From assembly GCA_949987565.1 (NCBI GenBank), contig OX465105.1, forward strand, positions 16,539,426 to 16,603,425: DNA of 64,000 nucleotides, given 5' to 3'. A program made the translations under genes and the position numbers. Of the stretch, positions 47,266 to 59,135 are shown one piece after another. Position 1 is the first letter of the stretch, and every line of letters starts with the position of its first letter. This DNA is from Luidia sarsii. Its lineage: Eukaryota > Echinodermata > Asteroidea > Paxillosida > Luidiidae. The notes beneath the pieces were generated by a model, which worked only from the letters and a program-made list of their open reading frames with translations, had not been told where the DNA came from and ran no database searches.

Positions 47266-47942
47266 TTAAAGCCCCTACACAGCATTGGTCGAGGTCAAAG
47301 AATAGCATCCATACGTTGTCTGATCCAACATAATTATGCATGAAATAGCACACCTGTGAAAATTTCAGCTCAATCCGCCAACCGAGTCTCGAGAAAATTG
47401 TGAAAACCGCTTTATTTGTTTCGCGAAAATTCAGTATTCAACGTCGTACTGTTCCGAAAAATAGTTTAGATCTCGGTGAGACGTAAACTATTTCTTTTAC
47501 TAATTTCTCCCCAAATACAACATTTTAGGCAGAAATTATTTCAGTGAGAGGTTTCTACTATAACCATCTTCAAACTGTAGAAGTTTCATGTAAATCTGTG
47601 AACATTTCTGTTTTTCGATCTTACCAACGTTGTGAAGGGGCTTTAAAGGCCCAACACAACGTTGGGAAGATCGGAAAACATCGATGTCCACAGATTTCCT
47701 TATAATTTACACAGTTTGTAGATGGTCATGATAGAATCCTCATGTTGAAATCTTACGGTCTGGGATGCTGTATAGGTCTTGAGAAATTCTCACTCAAACA
47801 TCGACAAATAGTTTATTACTCGCGAGTAATAAACTATTTCTTACACTACAGAACGGGTAAGACCGTGACGTTTTTTTGTCTTTCTCTACATCTTTTTCTG
47901 ACATTCTTTTGACCTTTACCAATGTTGAAGAGGGCCTTTAAA
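47266..47942. mobile_element. Two TTAA MITEs sharing one TTAA junction
   Basis: A CCCCTACACA-family element (47266-47646) ends ggggctttaa and a GGCCCAA-family element (47643-47942) begins ttaaaggcccaac. The single TTAA at 47643-47646 serves as the end of both. Confidence 0.85.
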
Positions 47943-48677
47943 TAACGAAAATTAAAATCTTCACAATGTAATGGCCCAATGTTATGATCGTAGGGAGTCC
48001 GTTCAGAACGGTCCGGCGCAATGGGAGCGATTATTTGACCTTCGTAAAATAAATGGTGTGGCCTACATGTACCTTATACCTTAAAAAGCAAACGAACAAC
48101 GTGGATTACTTTAATCCCCACGGATCCTTGATTTCGATTCTCCATTCTGTACAAGATGAGGATTAATAAACTCAAAAATAGGAGGATATGACTAAATTTG
48201 TACTAAAATTCACTAAAAGCTAAACAACTGATATCGCTTGTCTGACAGTGCGGTAGATTTTACCCGGTTTGTGGTATAACCATTTTAACGCGTAGTCTCT
48301 TTTGAGACCAAGTTTGGCTTGGAAAATTATAAGAGACTGCAATTCAACGTTTCGAGCAGGGTATACTATGCCCATCGCCAGGAGACGGTCTCCCTCTAAA
48401 CGGAGACGGGCTACATGGTGTCACCGCAAACCTTCCAATTGGTATTCCACCATGCAAACCTTCAAAATCTTATCTCACCCGTTCTCGTTATAAATCCAGC
48501 ATATTATAATAATTATTAGACACACTACAAGGACAGATTCGTCATCAGGCAGCATGGGCACAAACTCGCACTGGGCGAAACGATGTCCTCGTACAGTAAA
48601 AAAAAAAATTAGCGGCTCACACCATTAAAGCACACCAGATGCTTACCTCTGAGAACTGTCTGAATTCTGAGCACAAA

Positions 48678-49054
48678 TTAGCCCCTACACATCATTGGTC
48701 GAGGTCAAAGAATAGCATCCATACGTTGTCTGATCCAACATTATGAATGAAATAGCACACCTGTGAAAATTTCAGCTCAATCCGCCAACCGAGTCTCGAG
48801 GAACTCGTGAAAATCGCTTCATTTGTTTTCTCGAAAAGGCAGCATTCGACGCCGGACTGTTCCGAAAAATAGTTTAGATCTCGGTAAGACGTAAACGATT
48901 TCTTTCACTCTTTTCTCCCAAAATACAATATTTTAGGCAGAAATATTTCAGTGCGAGGTTTTTACTATAACCATCTTCAAACTGTATAAGTTTCATGTCA
49001 ATCTGTGAACATTTTCTGTTTTTCGATCTTACCAATGTTGTGTAGGGCCTTTAA
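48678..49054. mobile_element. MITE with CCCCTACAC ends, copy 4
   Basis: Starts attagcccctacacatcatt and ends accaatgttgtgtagggcct followed by ttaa. Internal sequence matches the 47266 copy closely. Confidence 0.8.
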
Positions 49055-50620
49055 CCTTCACGAGGAATTCGGGCGCGAACATAGCAAATCCTGTACGCTT
49101 AGTCTAACAGAAGGAAGGAGCTCCTTTTAGCGCCAGCAAAAAAAAAACGTTTTACGTTTCCAACATTATTTGTTTCTTTCACGAAATGACAGAGGTGTCG
49201 TCGTCTCTACAGCACTTTGTTTTACACCAACTGTCCTGGAAGATTGCATCAGCGGTGGGTGGATCTCGTGCAGAGGCTGATAACATAATTATTACGACAC
49301 GTCTCTGTCCATTATCCACAATACACTCCCCGCCTGCTCACGATATTAATAAGCCGTATCGATTATTATAATTATGAAATAACGAAATAGCAATAAGAAT
49401 CGAATTGATTTAAAGGACCTTACCTTGTACCTTACTCGCTCAAATTGACCACTAAAAAAAAAAAATCACCGACACACTGACAAGAAAAGTTGGGTAACAT
49501 CAATTTGCCCAACAGTGATGGTTGTTATTCGCAGTTTTTTGACTTGGGATAGCAAATGTGCACCCCAAAACAAATTCGGGTAGAAGGAATGTACGGTGAA
49601 CAGTAAAAAGAAATAAAAACAAATCAATAAACAGTGCAAATATTTTGGTGAATAACTGACAGGTACTGGGCATCGTTTGGTGCTTCGATTCTGATCAACT
49701 CGATCCGGAAGTTATTCGGGCTGAGTCTTTGGCCCAACACTCGGTCCGGTTGTCTATACTATTATGCCATTCAAATAAAGCCTAGGGAAAACTGAAAGGG
49801 AAGTTCGTGAGCAATTTGAAGCCAAGAAAATGGCCAAGAAAAAAAATTGACTGGACCGAGGCTTAAAGTTCTTGGTTCAATTTCAATGGACAAGAAAGAG
49901 CGGACCACTGAAACTCGCAGAAACGGCTGACATTTTGAGAATCCAACAAAGGCGATTTCATCGACAGAAAATTCTAATGTCATTAGTGGATATCTTTTCG
50001 AGACCAGTTGGTTGGAAAATTATTTCCAACCATTCATGGCAGTGAATCAACGTAAGAACACAATTCAAATAAAGTGAGGCAAACGGAGCTAATGTTAAAG
50101 TAGTTGAATAAACGGCAAAGGAAAAAAAATGTAATGGATCTATATAGTTCGAGGCCCGGTCCAGTCAAATTTCGTCAATTTTTTTGTTTGCTTGAAAAAT
50201 ACGATCACTAACTATAAGCGTTGAAATGCCTTGTTGCTCGATGCGCGTGACTCAGCGTGTAATGCATGGTACAAAAAGAATGCCACCTTAAACGATATTT
50301 ATTCTTTCTTAGAAATGAAAGACGACGCATACGAGGTATCTATGCTATTTTTTTTTCAACCCGTGAATTCCATGTGATACTTTATGTATGTCGCGAGTAG
50401 TTACCACGATCCTACATTATAACACGAACTAACATCCACTGCTGTACCGTACTCTACACCGTAAAAAGAATGGAAACTTTGGGCGAAACAATGTTCGGCA
50501 AAACCGTGTGCGCAACACTTGGTTTTAATCTGAAATGCTGGGATTTTTGTATCAACACAATCCACAATGTGAGATTTAACTGTGAGACTGAATGCTGCCT
50601 GGTGACTTTCTGTCCAGAAT
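49055..50620. other. Unannotated intergenic stretch
   Basis: No gene, long repeat or clear mobile element was recognised. Short fragments resembling the SINE tail (ttgactggaccgaggctta at about 49850 and ggcccggtccagtcaaat at about 50155) are present. Confidence 0.4.
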
Positions 50621-50621
50621 T

Positions 50622-51695
50622 GGTATCAATGCCTCATTGGTATCAATACCTCATTGGTATCAATACCTCATTGTATCAATACCTCATTGTATCAATGCCT
50701 CATTGGTATCAATACCTCATTGGTATCAATGCCTCATCGGTATCAATACCTCATTGGTATCAATACCTCATTGGTATCAATACCTCATTGGTATCAATAC
50801 CTTATTGGTAACAATGCCTTATTGGTATCAATGCCTCATTGGTATCAATGCCTCATTGGTATCAATACCTCATTGGTAGCAATGCCTCATTGGTATCAAT
50901 GCCTCATTGGTGTCAATAACTCATTGGTATCAATACCTCATTGGTATCAATACCTCATTGGTATCAATACCTCATTGGTAGCAATGCCTCATTGGTATCA
51001 ATGCTTCATTGGTATCAATAACTCATTGGTATCAATACCTTATTGGTATCAATGCCTCATTGGTATCAATACTTCATTGGTAACAATGCCTTATTGGTAT
51101 CAATGCCTCATTGGTATCAATACCTCATTGGTATCAATGCCTCATTGGTATCAATACCTCATTGGTAACAATGCCTTATTGCTATCAATGCCTTATTGCT
51201 ATCAATACCTCATTGGTATCAATGCCTCATTGCTATCAATACCTCATTGGTAACAATGCCTTATTGGTATCAATGCCTCATTGGTATCAATACCTTATTG
51301 GTATCAATGCCTCATTGGTATCAATACCTCATTGGTATCAATGCCTCATTGTATTAATACCTTATTGGTATCAATGCGTCATTGGTATTGATACCTCATT
51401 GGTATCAATACCTCATTGGTATCAATACCACATTGGTATCGATACCACATTGGTATCAATACCTTATTGGTATCAATGCCTCATTGTATTAATACCTTAT
51501 TGGTAGCAATGCCTCGTTGATATCAATACCTCATTGGTATCAATACCTTATTGGTACCAATACCAATACCACATTGGTATCGATACCACATTGGTATCAA
51601 TACCTCATTGGTACAATACCTAATTGGTATCAATGACTCAATATCGATGGTGCTTATAATGGTATCAATGCTTCATTGGTATCAATACCTCATAC
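50622..51695. repeat. 17-bp tandem array (ggtatcaatacctcatt)
   Basis: About 60 units of ggtatcaatacctcatt with a common variant ggtatcaatgcctcatt and some single-base deletions. Each unit holds the dyad GGTAT-CA-ATACC. Since 17 is not a multiple of 3, the long open frames repeat every 17 residues and are artefacts. Confidence 0.97.
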
Positions 51696-52404
51696 CGTTT
51701 CGGACACGGCCTAAGCTAAGTTTTGGAAAAGCGTCCAATACTCATTCTCCAAGGAGATGACTCATAATGGTGTCAGACCAAACTGTCCACATCGTTTCTG
51801 CCTTCAAGCCTTCACGTTTGTGTACTCCCCCAACAGTCTTCTTGAAACTGAACACACATCATGTCCACTAATCGCACGAAAGGGAAGACCACGCGAGTCC
51901 CCGAACAACTCTTCCAACCTTTAATGAACTGCGCTAAGTGCAACCTCGCTCCCAGACGGAGAGCGCCCCGGGGGCGAGTCCCGCCGTGGCGATCCCAGCT
52001 CTCTCACGCTGCAGGCACCACAGCCTGCGTCCCGATCAACGCGCTCAGGTGGACCATTAGCACACGCTCCACCTACAAGCCTACAAACCCGAAATTGATC
52101 CAAGCCGACAGTGCGGTGCTAATGGACGCGTTTGTGAGACCCGAACGAGATGGTCGCCTCCGTTAAGTGCAAAATCATCGGTGCGACGGAGGAAGCCGTG
52201 CAGACGGAGGAGCGACGAATGTTAAAGAATACCACTCTTGACTTCGCTATATGTAATACAAGAGCGCGGATTGGTTATGAAGCTCATATCTTGGTTATCA
52301 CACAACGTGCGAGATAGTCATTCATTCAATCATTCACGCAGACCGTGATGACATGGTGAGTTTTTTTTTTCCCAGCAATCTCTGTCCTGCATCGCCCTGG
52401 AAAG
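51696..52404. other. GC-richer stretch without a recognised gene
   Basis: An open frame on the plus strand (51861-52166, basic, Arg/Pro/Thr-rich) and an overlapping one on the minus strand match no family I know. A single copy of the ccgtttcggacacggcct terminus of the 59010-59135 hairpin lies at 51692-51712. Confidence 0.3.
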
Positions 52405-52935
52405 TCAAGGGCCACTTATAGACCAGACTCCAGCTCGACTAAAGATTACACATGACAGTACATATGACCAGCTAGTCGCAGGCGACGCTGCCTGATGGTG
52501 GTATAGTGACAGGCTTGAGGGAGCCGTACAGGATAGTGTTGGGGACTCGATCCTGCCATGATACGCCCAGGACCGCACGTAGCATTCTTGCACAGGTGTC
52601 GTCCAAGGACGCAGAAAGCGAACTGGACACGGCCCAGGACTCACAACCACAGAGAAGGATGGACTCTACCGACGTTCTGAGTATTTGTTTATCTTGGTGG
52701 TCTTCCTGGATCGAGGATTACCAAACAAGTGAATGCAAATCAGACTAAGCTTATGAGCTTTCCTACAACTAACATCGCGAGCGGAGTTGGTATTAGGACC
52801 CTATAGGTACTTAAAGTCATCAACTTTGTCTATCTGACAAATCGCAAGTTCGTGATCACACAATACAGCTCTGTTTTGCACACGGGATCCTGGGGCTGAT
52901 GAAGAGGTATTCCCCGTTCATTCTGAGATCACGGG
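52405..52935 (-). pseudogene. Non-LTR retrotransposon 3' fragment (post-reverse-transcriptase region), decayed
   Basis: Translated on the minus strand with frame changes, the segment shows blocks typical of the region after the reverse transcriptase in RTE/endonuclease-RT type elements. In order these are VDDFKYL, then SVESILLCGCESWAV, then ARMLRAVLGVSWQDRV and TILYGSL. Stops and frameshifts separate the blocks, so it is not active. No 5' part of the element was recognised. The exact clade is inferred from motif style only. Confidence 0.68.
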
Positions 52936-53092
52936 CTTGTCCAGGTCTTTGAAAGCGCGGGTGATATGAGAATCTCCAATTTGCTGAGAGTACAACTATA
53001 GACACTTTGGCAGCTACCAGAGTCAAAATGGACGATCGAGCAGGCCGGGTTTTTTTTTTTTTTTAAGTGAGTATAGGCCTGACGACGATCTC

Positions 53093-56000
53093 TCAGAGGG
53101 ACTTGAGGACGCCGGGCTGGCTGTGCATGATGAACATGGCTATAGTCACCGTGATAGAGCCCACCATGGTGAGCGACGACACGAGCAGCATGAAGCGGTC
53201 GATGATGAGCGCCACCTCGGACCACTCCCGCACCGGCGGGTCCTTGTTGGTCCCCTCTCCGTCGCCCCCTCCCGGCCCCTCCCGCCACCGGCTGTCGATA
53301 GTCTTCAGGATCTCGGCGCAGCACCGGCATTGGCGCACCTCCTTGCCGTCCGAGTTGCACAGGCAGTGGAGCGGTATGCCGTCCGCCCCGCCGCCGCCAC
53401 CGCCGCCAACGCTACCGCCGCGCGGCAGCCCGCCGCGCTCCCCGTTCACGCCGCCCTCTACGGCGCCGGCCGACAAGGGGCAGGGGCCTAGGGCGCCCTC
53501 TGCCGGCTCCTGGACGTTGTTGGTGGAGGCGCGCGGCCAGGACTCGATGATGGTGGAGGAGCGCGTGGGTCCCCCGGCGGCGCCCTCCTGGAAGGTGAAG
53601 AGCGTCTCGGCGCCGCGGCGGTAGCAGACGATCGGGGCCAGGACCCTGAAGATGAGGTAGCGCAGCCACTGCGGCACCGGGCGGTGGCAGCCTCGATGGT
53701 GAAGGTTCAGAACGATGACACTGCAGAGGACAGACGTGCAGCCGATCACCACCATAGGCGTGAAGAAAAACCCTGCCATGAGAAAAAGAGGAACCAGAAA
53801 ACTAATTAACAGATATAATAAGAGGACAATTGTAACCTGGCACAGCGACATGAGAAATATCCCACCAAAACACTTTTCGAGTAAACAACGCCTAAAGTCA
53901 AAGTATCTTCTCAATTCGATTAAAAATCAATGCTATTTTTTTTTTGGTATTTTCGGAAAGTTAATGTATTGGAGGAAACTTTGATATCATTTGAAAGCTA
54001 ATGGTACACTCTTTCACATTATTAGAAAATCTCAAAATCTCAAAAGTGGGGGTTATTCCTCATAATGATGTGTCGGGTCACAATTATTCTACGATGCGAC
54101 TTGCATGGTAGATACCGTCGAGAGTCGACACAAGAGATGTCTTGAAGGGTTAAAGTGAAAAGGGTTATGAATGACGTGGGGGGGGGTGGGGGGAGGTTGA
54201 AGCCCCAAGCTTGATGCAGGGATTCGTGAATACGGGCGACTCGCAATAGTGCGCCCTCAAGAGTTTGCAACGCGTTGGCCAATCACAATGCGCGGAATCT
54301 GTCAACCCGATGCAGGCCCGGAAAGGGTCCACCGATTCCGCGCTCTTGAGGGCGCACTACTGTGAGGCGCCCGTGTTATGGCCGTTCACAAAAAGAAGGC
54401 TTAGGCTCGGGCTCAGGCTTCCTCTCTGTCTGAAAAAACCCTGAAAAACCAGTTTGTGGTTTGTTTCCGAATTTGAAGGTTTATTGGCTTGATACAGTGT
54501 AGGTACAGAGTATTCACCAAGAAACTGGGGCCAAATGCTTGTGTTTACATGCCTGTGATATTATAACGAGTAAGATCAATATGACCGAAGCCTAAGCCCG
54601 AGTCTAAGCCTTCATTTCGTTTTAACGGCCTATGATTGGCCAACACGTTGCAAACTCTTGAGGGCGCACTGTTGAGAATCGCCCGTCTTGTGATTGGCCA
54701 ACGCGTTGCAAACTCTTGAGGGCGCGCTGCTGTGAATGGCCCGTATCGGGTGGCTAGCTCCTTATAATCCCTCCGCTTCCTCGCTCACCGATGATGGGCG
54801 TCCTCTCGGACGAGGGCGGCAGCGAGCCGCTGATGAGCTCCTGGAAGAGGAGCAGCGCCAGCAGGGTGGTCACCCCCAGCGAGATCTTCTCGCCGGAGTC
54901 CGGAGGCAGGACGTAGATGGACAGGCTGATGACGGCCAGGAGCACGGCGGGCAGGAGGATGCTGAGGATGTAGTGGAGGGGGCGCCGGGTCAGGTGCAGG
55001 GAGAAGGTGATCATGGGGAAGGGGTCGGGGCAGCAGGGGTAGTCCACCTCCTCGCGCGTCACCTCCACCTGCGGGGCAAGCAAATCAAGGAAGAATTCAA
55101 TTCAATTCAATTCAATTCAATTCGACTTTCTTAACATTGACATCCTAGGTATACAATTGAAACGAGACCATATACATGTAAAATTATGTATAAGCCAAAC
55201 ATAATTACAGACATTATGTAATTAAGTGAAAATATTAATATCTCAACATTTAGCGGGCTTGACGTTTCGATCCAAGCAGGATCTTTCTTTCTTTGAGAAA
55301 GGTCCTGCTAGGTCCTGCTAGGTTGCGTGTGTGAACGCGATTCAATGAGGATTTGACCCGCTCGACGGTGTTATGTAAACACCTCATTCTCACCAGTCCC
55401 TTTTTTCCTACTGGCCTCGTGATTTGCGTCCGTGAGACTTCGATTAAACGATGGTGACCGGGGTGTGCCCAACCCTAATGTGCAACTAACACTGAAGACT
55501 GCTTTCCCCAGTTGCTCGCTTGATAAAAACACCCAAGGTGTCTGCCTTTTGTTTACAACGGAGGCAGCTCAGCCTGTCGAGCAAACCCTCATTCAATTAT
55601 TCAAAAAAGAAAGAAAGCCGAAGCAAAATGGAGGATTGGCCTGTGGATATGGATACGTCCAGTATTGGGGAGTATCCGTACCACTAACCATGCGTAACGA
55701 AACACCGCTCTCATCAGTCATCTCGACAACTAGATATGAACCAATGGCCGTAGCAACGACCGTTTGTTCACGAGCGAGTGTATACACTAATGTATGGACC
55801 GCGCATAATTATTATAGGCCGGCAGCAACAGCATAAAGTGCGCTCATCTCTATTCAGAGTGAATGGCAAGTCGGGTGTAAGAATTGAATCTCCTCTCCGG
55901 CAATGTAGCGCTTGCATGATGGGGGGGGGGAGAGCGGTGAGGGGGAGGCTTGCAACCTCGTTCCCGGGGCTTATGTACCATCTCCCCATTCTTTGTTACA

Positions 56001-56746
56001 GCGCGCACAGGACAACGAGGCATTCGTATTCGTATTGAAGGCAACGTATGGTGCACGTATAGTGCACATTTAAAACCCACAGTAATTGGTATACCCTTTT
56101 ATGGTGCATGCATAAAACCCACAGTCGTTGGTATACCCTTCTATGGTGCAAGTATACAACCCACAGTCGGTGGTATACCCTGCTATGGTGCAATGGTGCA
56201 CGTATAAAACCCACAGTCGTTGGTATACCCTGCTATGGTGCACGTGTCAAACCCACAGTCGTTGGTATGCCCTGCTATGGTGCACGTATCAAACCCACAG
56301 TCGTTGGTATACCCTGCTATGGCGCATGTATAAAACCCACAGTCGTTGGTATACCCTTTAATGGTGCAGGTATAAAACCCACAGTCGTTGGTATACCCTT
56401 TAATGGTGCAAGTATAAAACACACAATCGATGGTATACCCTTCTATGGTGCATGTATAAAACCCACAGTCTGTAGTATACTGACCATGCTTAGTTCCCAT
56501 ACTCCATTGGGCACGAAGTAATCGCTAAGGTTCTGCGAGGTCTCCACGTCCTTGAAGAGATCGATGTCGATGATGGTGTAGACCCAGGAGGCGAAGATGA
56601 GGTCGCAGCGCTGCACGTCGAAGGGGAACATGAGCGTGTCGATCTGGCACGAGGACTTGAGGATGGCCGGGAAGTTCCAGGAGACCATGCCGTCCGGCGA
56701 CACGATGGCCGGTATGTTCTTGGTCCGCTCGAAGAACTCGTCGACG
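53093..56746 (-). CDS. Nicotinic acetylcholine receptor alpha-type subunit, 3' three exons
   Basis: Exons 56746-56485, 55068-54789 and 53772-53093; phases are consistent, with stop TGA at 53093. The first exon has the Cys-loop (two Cys 13 residues apart, with FPFDVQRC) and the loop-B Trp (FASWVY). The second has the vicinal cysteines YPCCPDPFP of alpha subunits, then M1 (HYILSILLPAVLLAVISLSIYV in outline) and M2 (GEKISLGVTTLLALLLF). The third has M3, a long M3-M4 loop with a Gly/Ala-rich stretch and a Cys-rich patch (CLCN...CRCC), then M4 and the C terminus. The protein would be a subunit of a pentameric acetylcholine-gated cation channel; Glu at -1' of M2 fits cation selectivity. Exons for the signal peptide and first half of the extracellular domain were not found up to 64000. 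The 20' Glu is replaced and loop C has Phe where Tyr is usual. Confidence 0.94.
53831..54082. mobile_element. Deleted copy of the TGTGACCCGGCACAGC MITE (nAChR intron)
   Basis: Begins tgtaacctggcacagcgaca and ends atgtgtcgggtcaca, and shares cgagtaaacaacgcctaaag and ctcaaaagtgggggttattc with the full copy at 58127-58596. Confidence 0.8.
54225..54745. repeat. Nested inverted repeats built on gagtttgcaacgcgttggcc
   Basis: The block ctcttgagggcgcactactg and its complement, with gccaatcaca, occur at 54235-54290, 54335-54375, 54635-54690 and 54690-54740 in both orientations. They surround a unit with aggcttaggctcgggctcag (54405) and its inverted partner (about 54590). It looks like repeated insertion of one hairpin MITE in the nAChR intron. 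Confidence 0.7.
55095..55130. repeat. ATTCA microsatellite
   Basis: About six units of caatt/attca just upstream of nAChR exon 2 (the acceptor lies at 55069). Confidence 0.9.
56048..56476. repeat. 42-bp tandem array abutting the nAChR donor site
   Basis: About ten units of 42 bp (ggtataccctgctatggtgc, acgtataaaacccacagtcg, tt). The array ends within about 10 bp of the splice donor of the 56746-56485 exon, so the intron opens directly into it. Confidence 0.95.
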
Positions 56747-58126
56747 CTGGGGCCCGGGGAAAGACTGGGAAGGTTTAGAAGGGCCGGTCACGCAACGGGA
56801 GCGTCGGTCCCGCCACGCGCCGGACCCACGCCAGTGGGGCACATTCACATTAACTTCGGTCATGCTTGGGGCTTGGTCTTACTTTGCTCACATAGAAAGG
56901 TGTTTCCAGAAATCTCAGGTTGTTGTCATTCAACACTCTTTTAAAATCATGCCACCCCTTGCCATCGAAGGATTATGTGACTCAGATCGGCAATCGTGCC
57001 GTTTAGAACCGCAACATTCTTGCCTTCAGCAAGGGTATCAGTGTAGCTGGCATATCACGGACAGATAGTGATGGAAATAGGAAACAAAATATGAAAAAGT
57101 AAAAACAAAATATCAAAGAAACCTTTGACTGGACCTGGAATTCAACCCGAGACCTCTGGTTTTGCGTACAAGCGCTCTTCCCATCTGAGATATCCAGCCC
57201 TTAGATGGTGACCTTCCCAAATAGCCAACTAGTCTTTGCCGGGGTGGGGGCGCCAGTCAGAAGCATTTCAACCATTAACTGCCGTATATCTCCAGGGAAC
57301 AAGAGCGCTGGTACCTGTACGCTACGGATGACCGATGGGAAACGCGCTGGTACGCAAAACCAGAGGTCTTGGATTCAAATGCAGGTCCAGTCGAAGTTTT
57401 CTCTGGCATTTTTTTTTTCAATTTTTTCAAAAGTTTCCAGTAAGTTTTTCATGTTTTTTGTCTGATAAGAATAGGATTTAGATGCCTTCCGGCGAGCGAC
57501 ATTGATGAGGAAGTTTGGTTACTGTTAGTGCCTCCCGCGATACAACACCCTGTTTAGTATTATCAGCTTTAAAGCTCAAACAAACAGCGTCTTTTTTGTA
57601 TTGGAATGTACGGGCAGTTAATAGTCTGTGCATCCGTTCACGGCCAAACGCCTTTCCTGAACGTGACGAGCTCAGCAAGTTCACGGTCGACGTGGTGATG
57701 TCCTGATTTAGTCGTGCGTGGCCTGCGATCAAGCCACGCCTTAAAGGGGATGTCTGGGGAATGATTCAAAAATCATTGTTCACCGATGGGGAGAAGAGCC
57801 TTTAATAAGCATTTGGGGTCTGCCTTGGTTGTTACCTCGCACCGGGTCGACCCCATTTTCTTGTCAGATTTCAAAGCGATTTCTGGGATTGGAATTGGCT
57901 GAATGTGAACGTGTCCCACTGTCGACAGCTCTTGGAAGCATTATAGGAGGGATCGTGTTGTAGTGCGAAGGTTGTGTGCATGGAGAAGTGATGAGATGGT
58001 CTAGAGTGACAAGCACGGTGCGGTTGGCACCGTGCCGTCTCACATCGAGACCATTAGACAGAGCCTGTGCGCAGCAAAGCAAGCGACGCGTTTGGCGACA
58101 AGACAAGAAACGTGAAATAATGTATA
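56747..58126. other. Region upstream of the first nAChR exon seen
   Basis: Probably intron. It contains a tRNA-derived SINE at 57115-57310 and a related inverted fragment at 57310-57470. No nAChR N-terminal exon was recognised. Confidence 0.5.
57115..57310 (-). mobile_element. tRNA-derived SINE, longest copy
   Basis: The minus-strand head at 57190-57120 folds like a tRNA (ggctggat, a gctcaga-type D arm, an anticodon-like stem and a ggttgaattcc T arm). The plus side continues into ccttcccaaatagccaacta, ggggcgccagtcagaagcat and aactgccgtatatctccagg, the shared tail also seen at 300-400 and 2560-2660. Confidence 0.65.
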
Positions 58127-58596
58127 TGTGACCCGGCACAGCGACATGAGGTATATCCCACCAAAAAACGTTTCGAGTAAACAACGCCTGAAGTCAAAGT
58201 ATCTCCTCAATTCGATAAAAAAAAATCAATTTTTGTTTGTTTGGATTTTCGGAAAGTTAATGTATTGGAGAATGTTATGTCCAAAGGATTTTTCCGAAAT
58301 TCGTCTCTAAATGTTGAAAAAACGAGGATTTCGGGGGAGTGTTTGGGTACTGTTTTCATGAAAATGTAAAGTTCCTGCCTTTTTGAATGGCCGCTTTCGA
58401 GTAGTTATAATGGTGCTGCTATATTGTGTCTGGTACTAAACGAACGAACAAAGTCCCCTTGTACTACTTACGACAAAGTTCACGGGAAATAATATTGATA
58501 TCATTTATAAGCTAATAGTATACTCTTTCACATCATTAGAAAATCTCAAAATCTCAAAAGTGGGGGTTATTCCTCATTATGCTGTGCCGGGTCACA
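58127..58596. mobile_element. Full-length MITE with TGTGACCCGGCACAGC ends and TA duplication
   Basis: Ends tgtgacccggcacagcgaca and atgctgtgccgggtcaca, flanked by TA (58125-58126 and 58597-58598). 470 bp, non-coding, mariner-type target. A shorter copy lies at 53831-54082. Confidence 0.88.
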
Positions 58597-59009
58597 TATG
58601 GGCTATACACATCGTACACAGCCACACACAGGCGCGTTCTGCAATGGATGTCGGACATGTTTAAACAACATTCTACCAACACGGGTCACGAAATATCAGA
58701 CGGTACAAGTCTGGTCAGTTAGAGTCAAATTGTCGAATTACGTCGGTCGGAATTAGTCACAAAATAAGAGTAGACCAAGAACCCAATACATCTTTGCCCA
58801 GGGATTGTTGTCTGCCTTTTTCTATTTTTTTTTTTTTTACAGAGCAGGCATTCTCAGTTGCCTGTCGCTTCGATCAACCTGATGGATGATACATGAACGT
58901 CCGCACTGTGGAGTCACAGTGCAGCGCGTGCGCGATGACACCGTATAGTATTACATGTAATCTCGTTCGAGAACGAGTGAGGCTCTGAGAAGAGCGGAAC
59001 GACGAACAG

Positions 59010-59135
59010 AAGGCCGTGTCCGAAACGGACTTCCAGATAGCTACGGCTAGGGGCTATTGTCTTCGCATCTCCGTGTATTTCCAATAGGGGGAAGACCTAG
59101 CCCTAGCTCTAGATGACCGTTTCGGACACGGCCTT
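59010..59135. mobile_element. Hairpin MITE nested in a TGGCTCTGAAAAG-type element
   Basis: Arms aaggccgtgtccgaaacgg and ccgtttcggacacggcctt, with inner arms ctacggctagggg and its partner. The surrounding sequence (gtgaggctctgagaagagcg on the left and agtctcctgagagcc on the right) belongs to the other family. A lone arm occurs at 51692. Confidence 0.8.

Noticed and set aside
50622..51695. CRISPR array
   Set aside because: Units are directly abutting with no spacers, in an intron-bearing animal genome.
50470..51760. Open frames of up to 199 residues with a 17-residue repeat
   Set aside because: The 17-bp unit lacks stops in three frames, so the frames arise by periodicity. All three forward frames are open and there is no splice or start context.
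51861..52166. Possible 101-residue basic protein gene
   Set aside because: No family match, no splice or poly(A) context, and it sits in repeat-derived DNA. Not enough to call a gene.
53067..53624. 185-residue plus-strand open frame, GC-rich
   Set aside because: It is the antisense of the nAChR M3-M4 exon, which has clear family matches.
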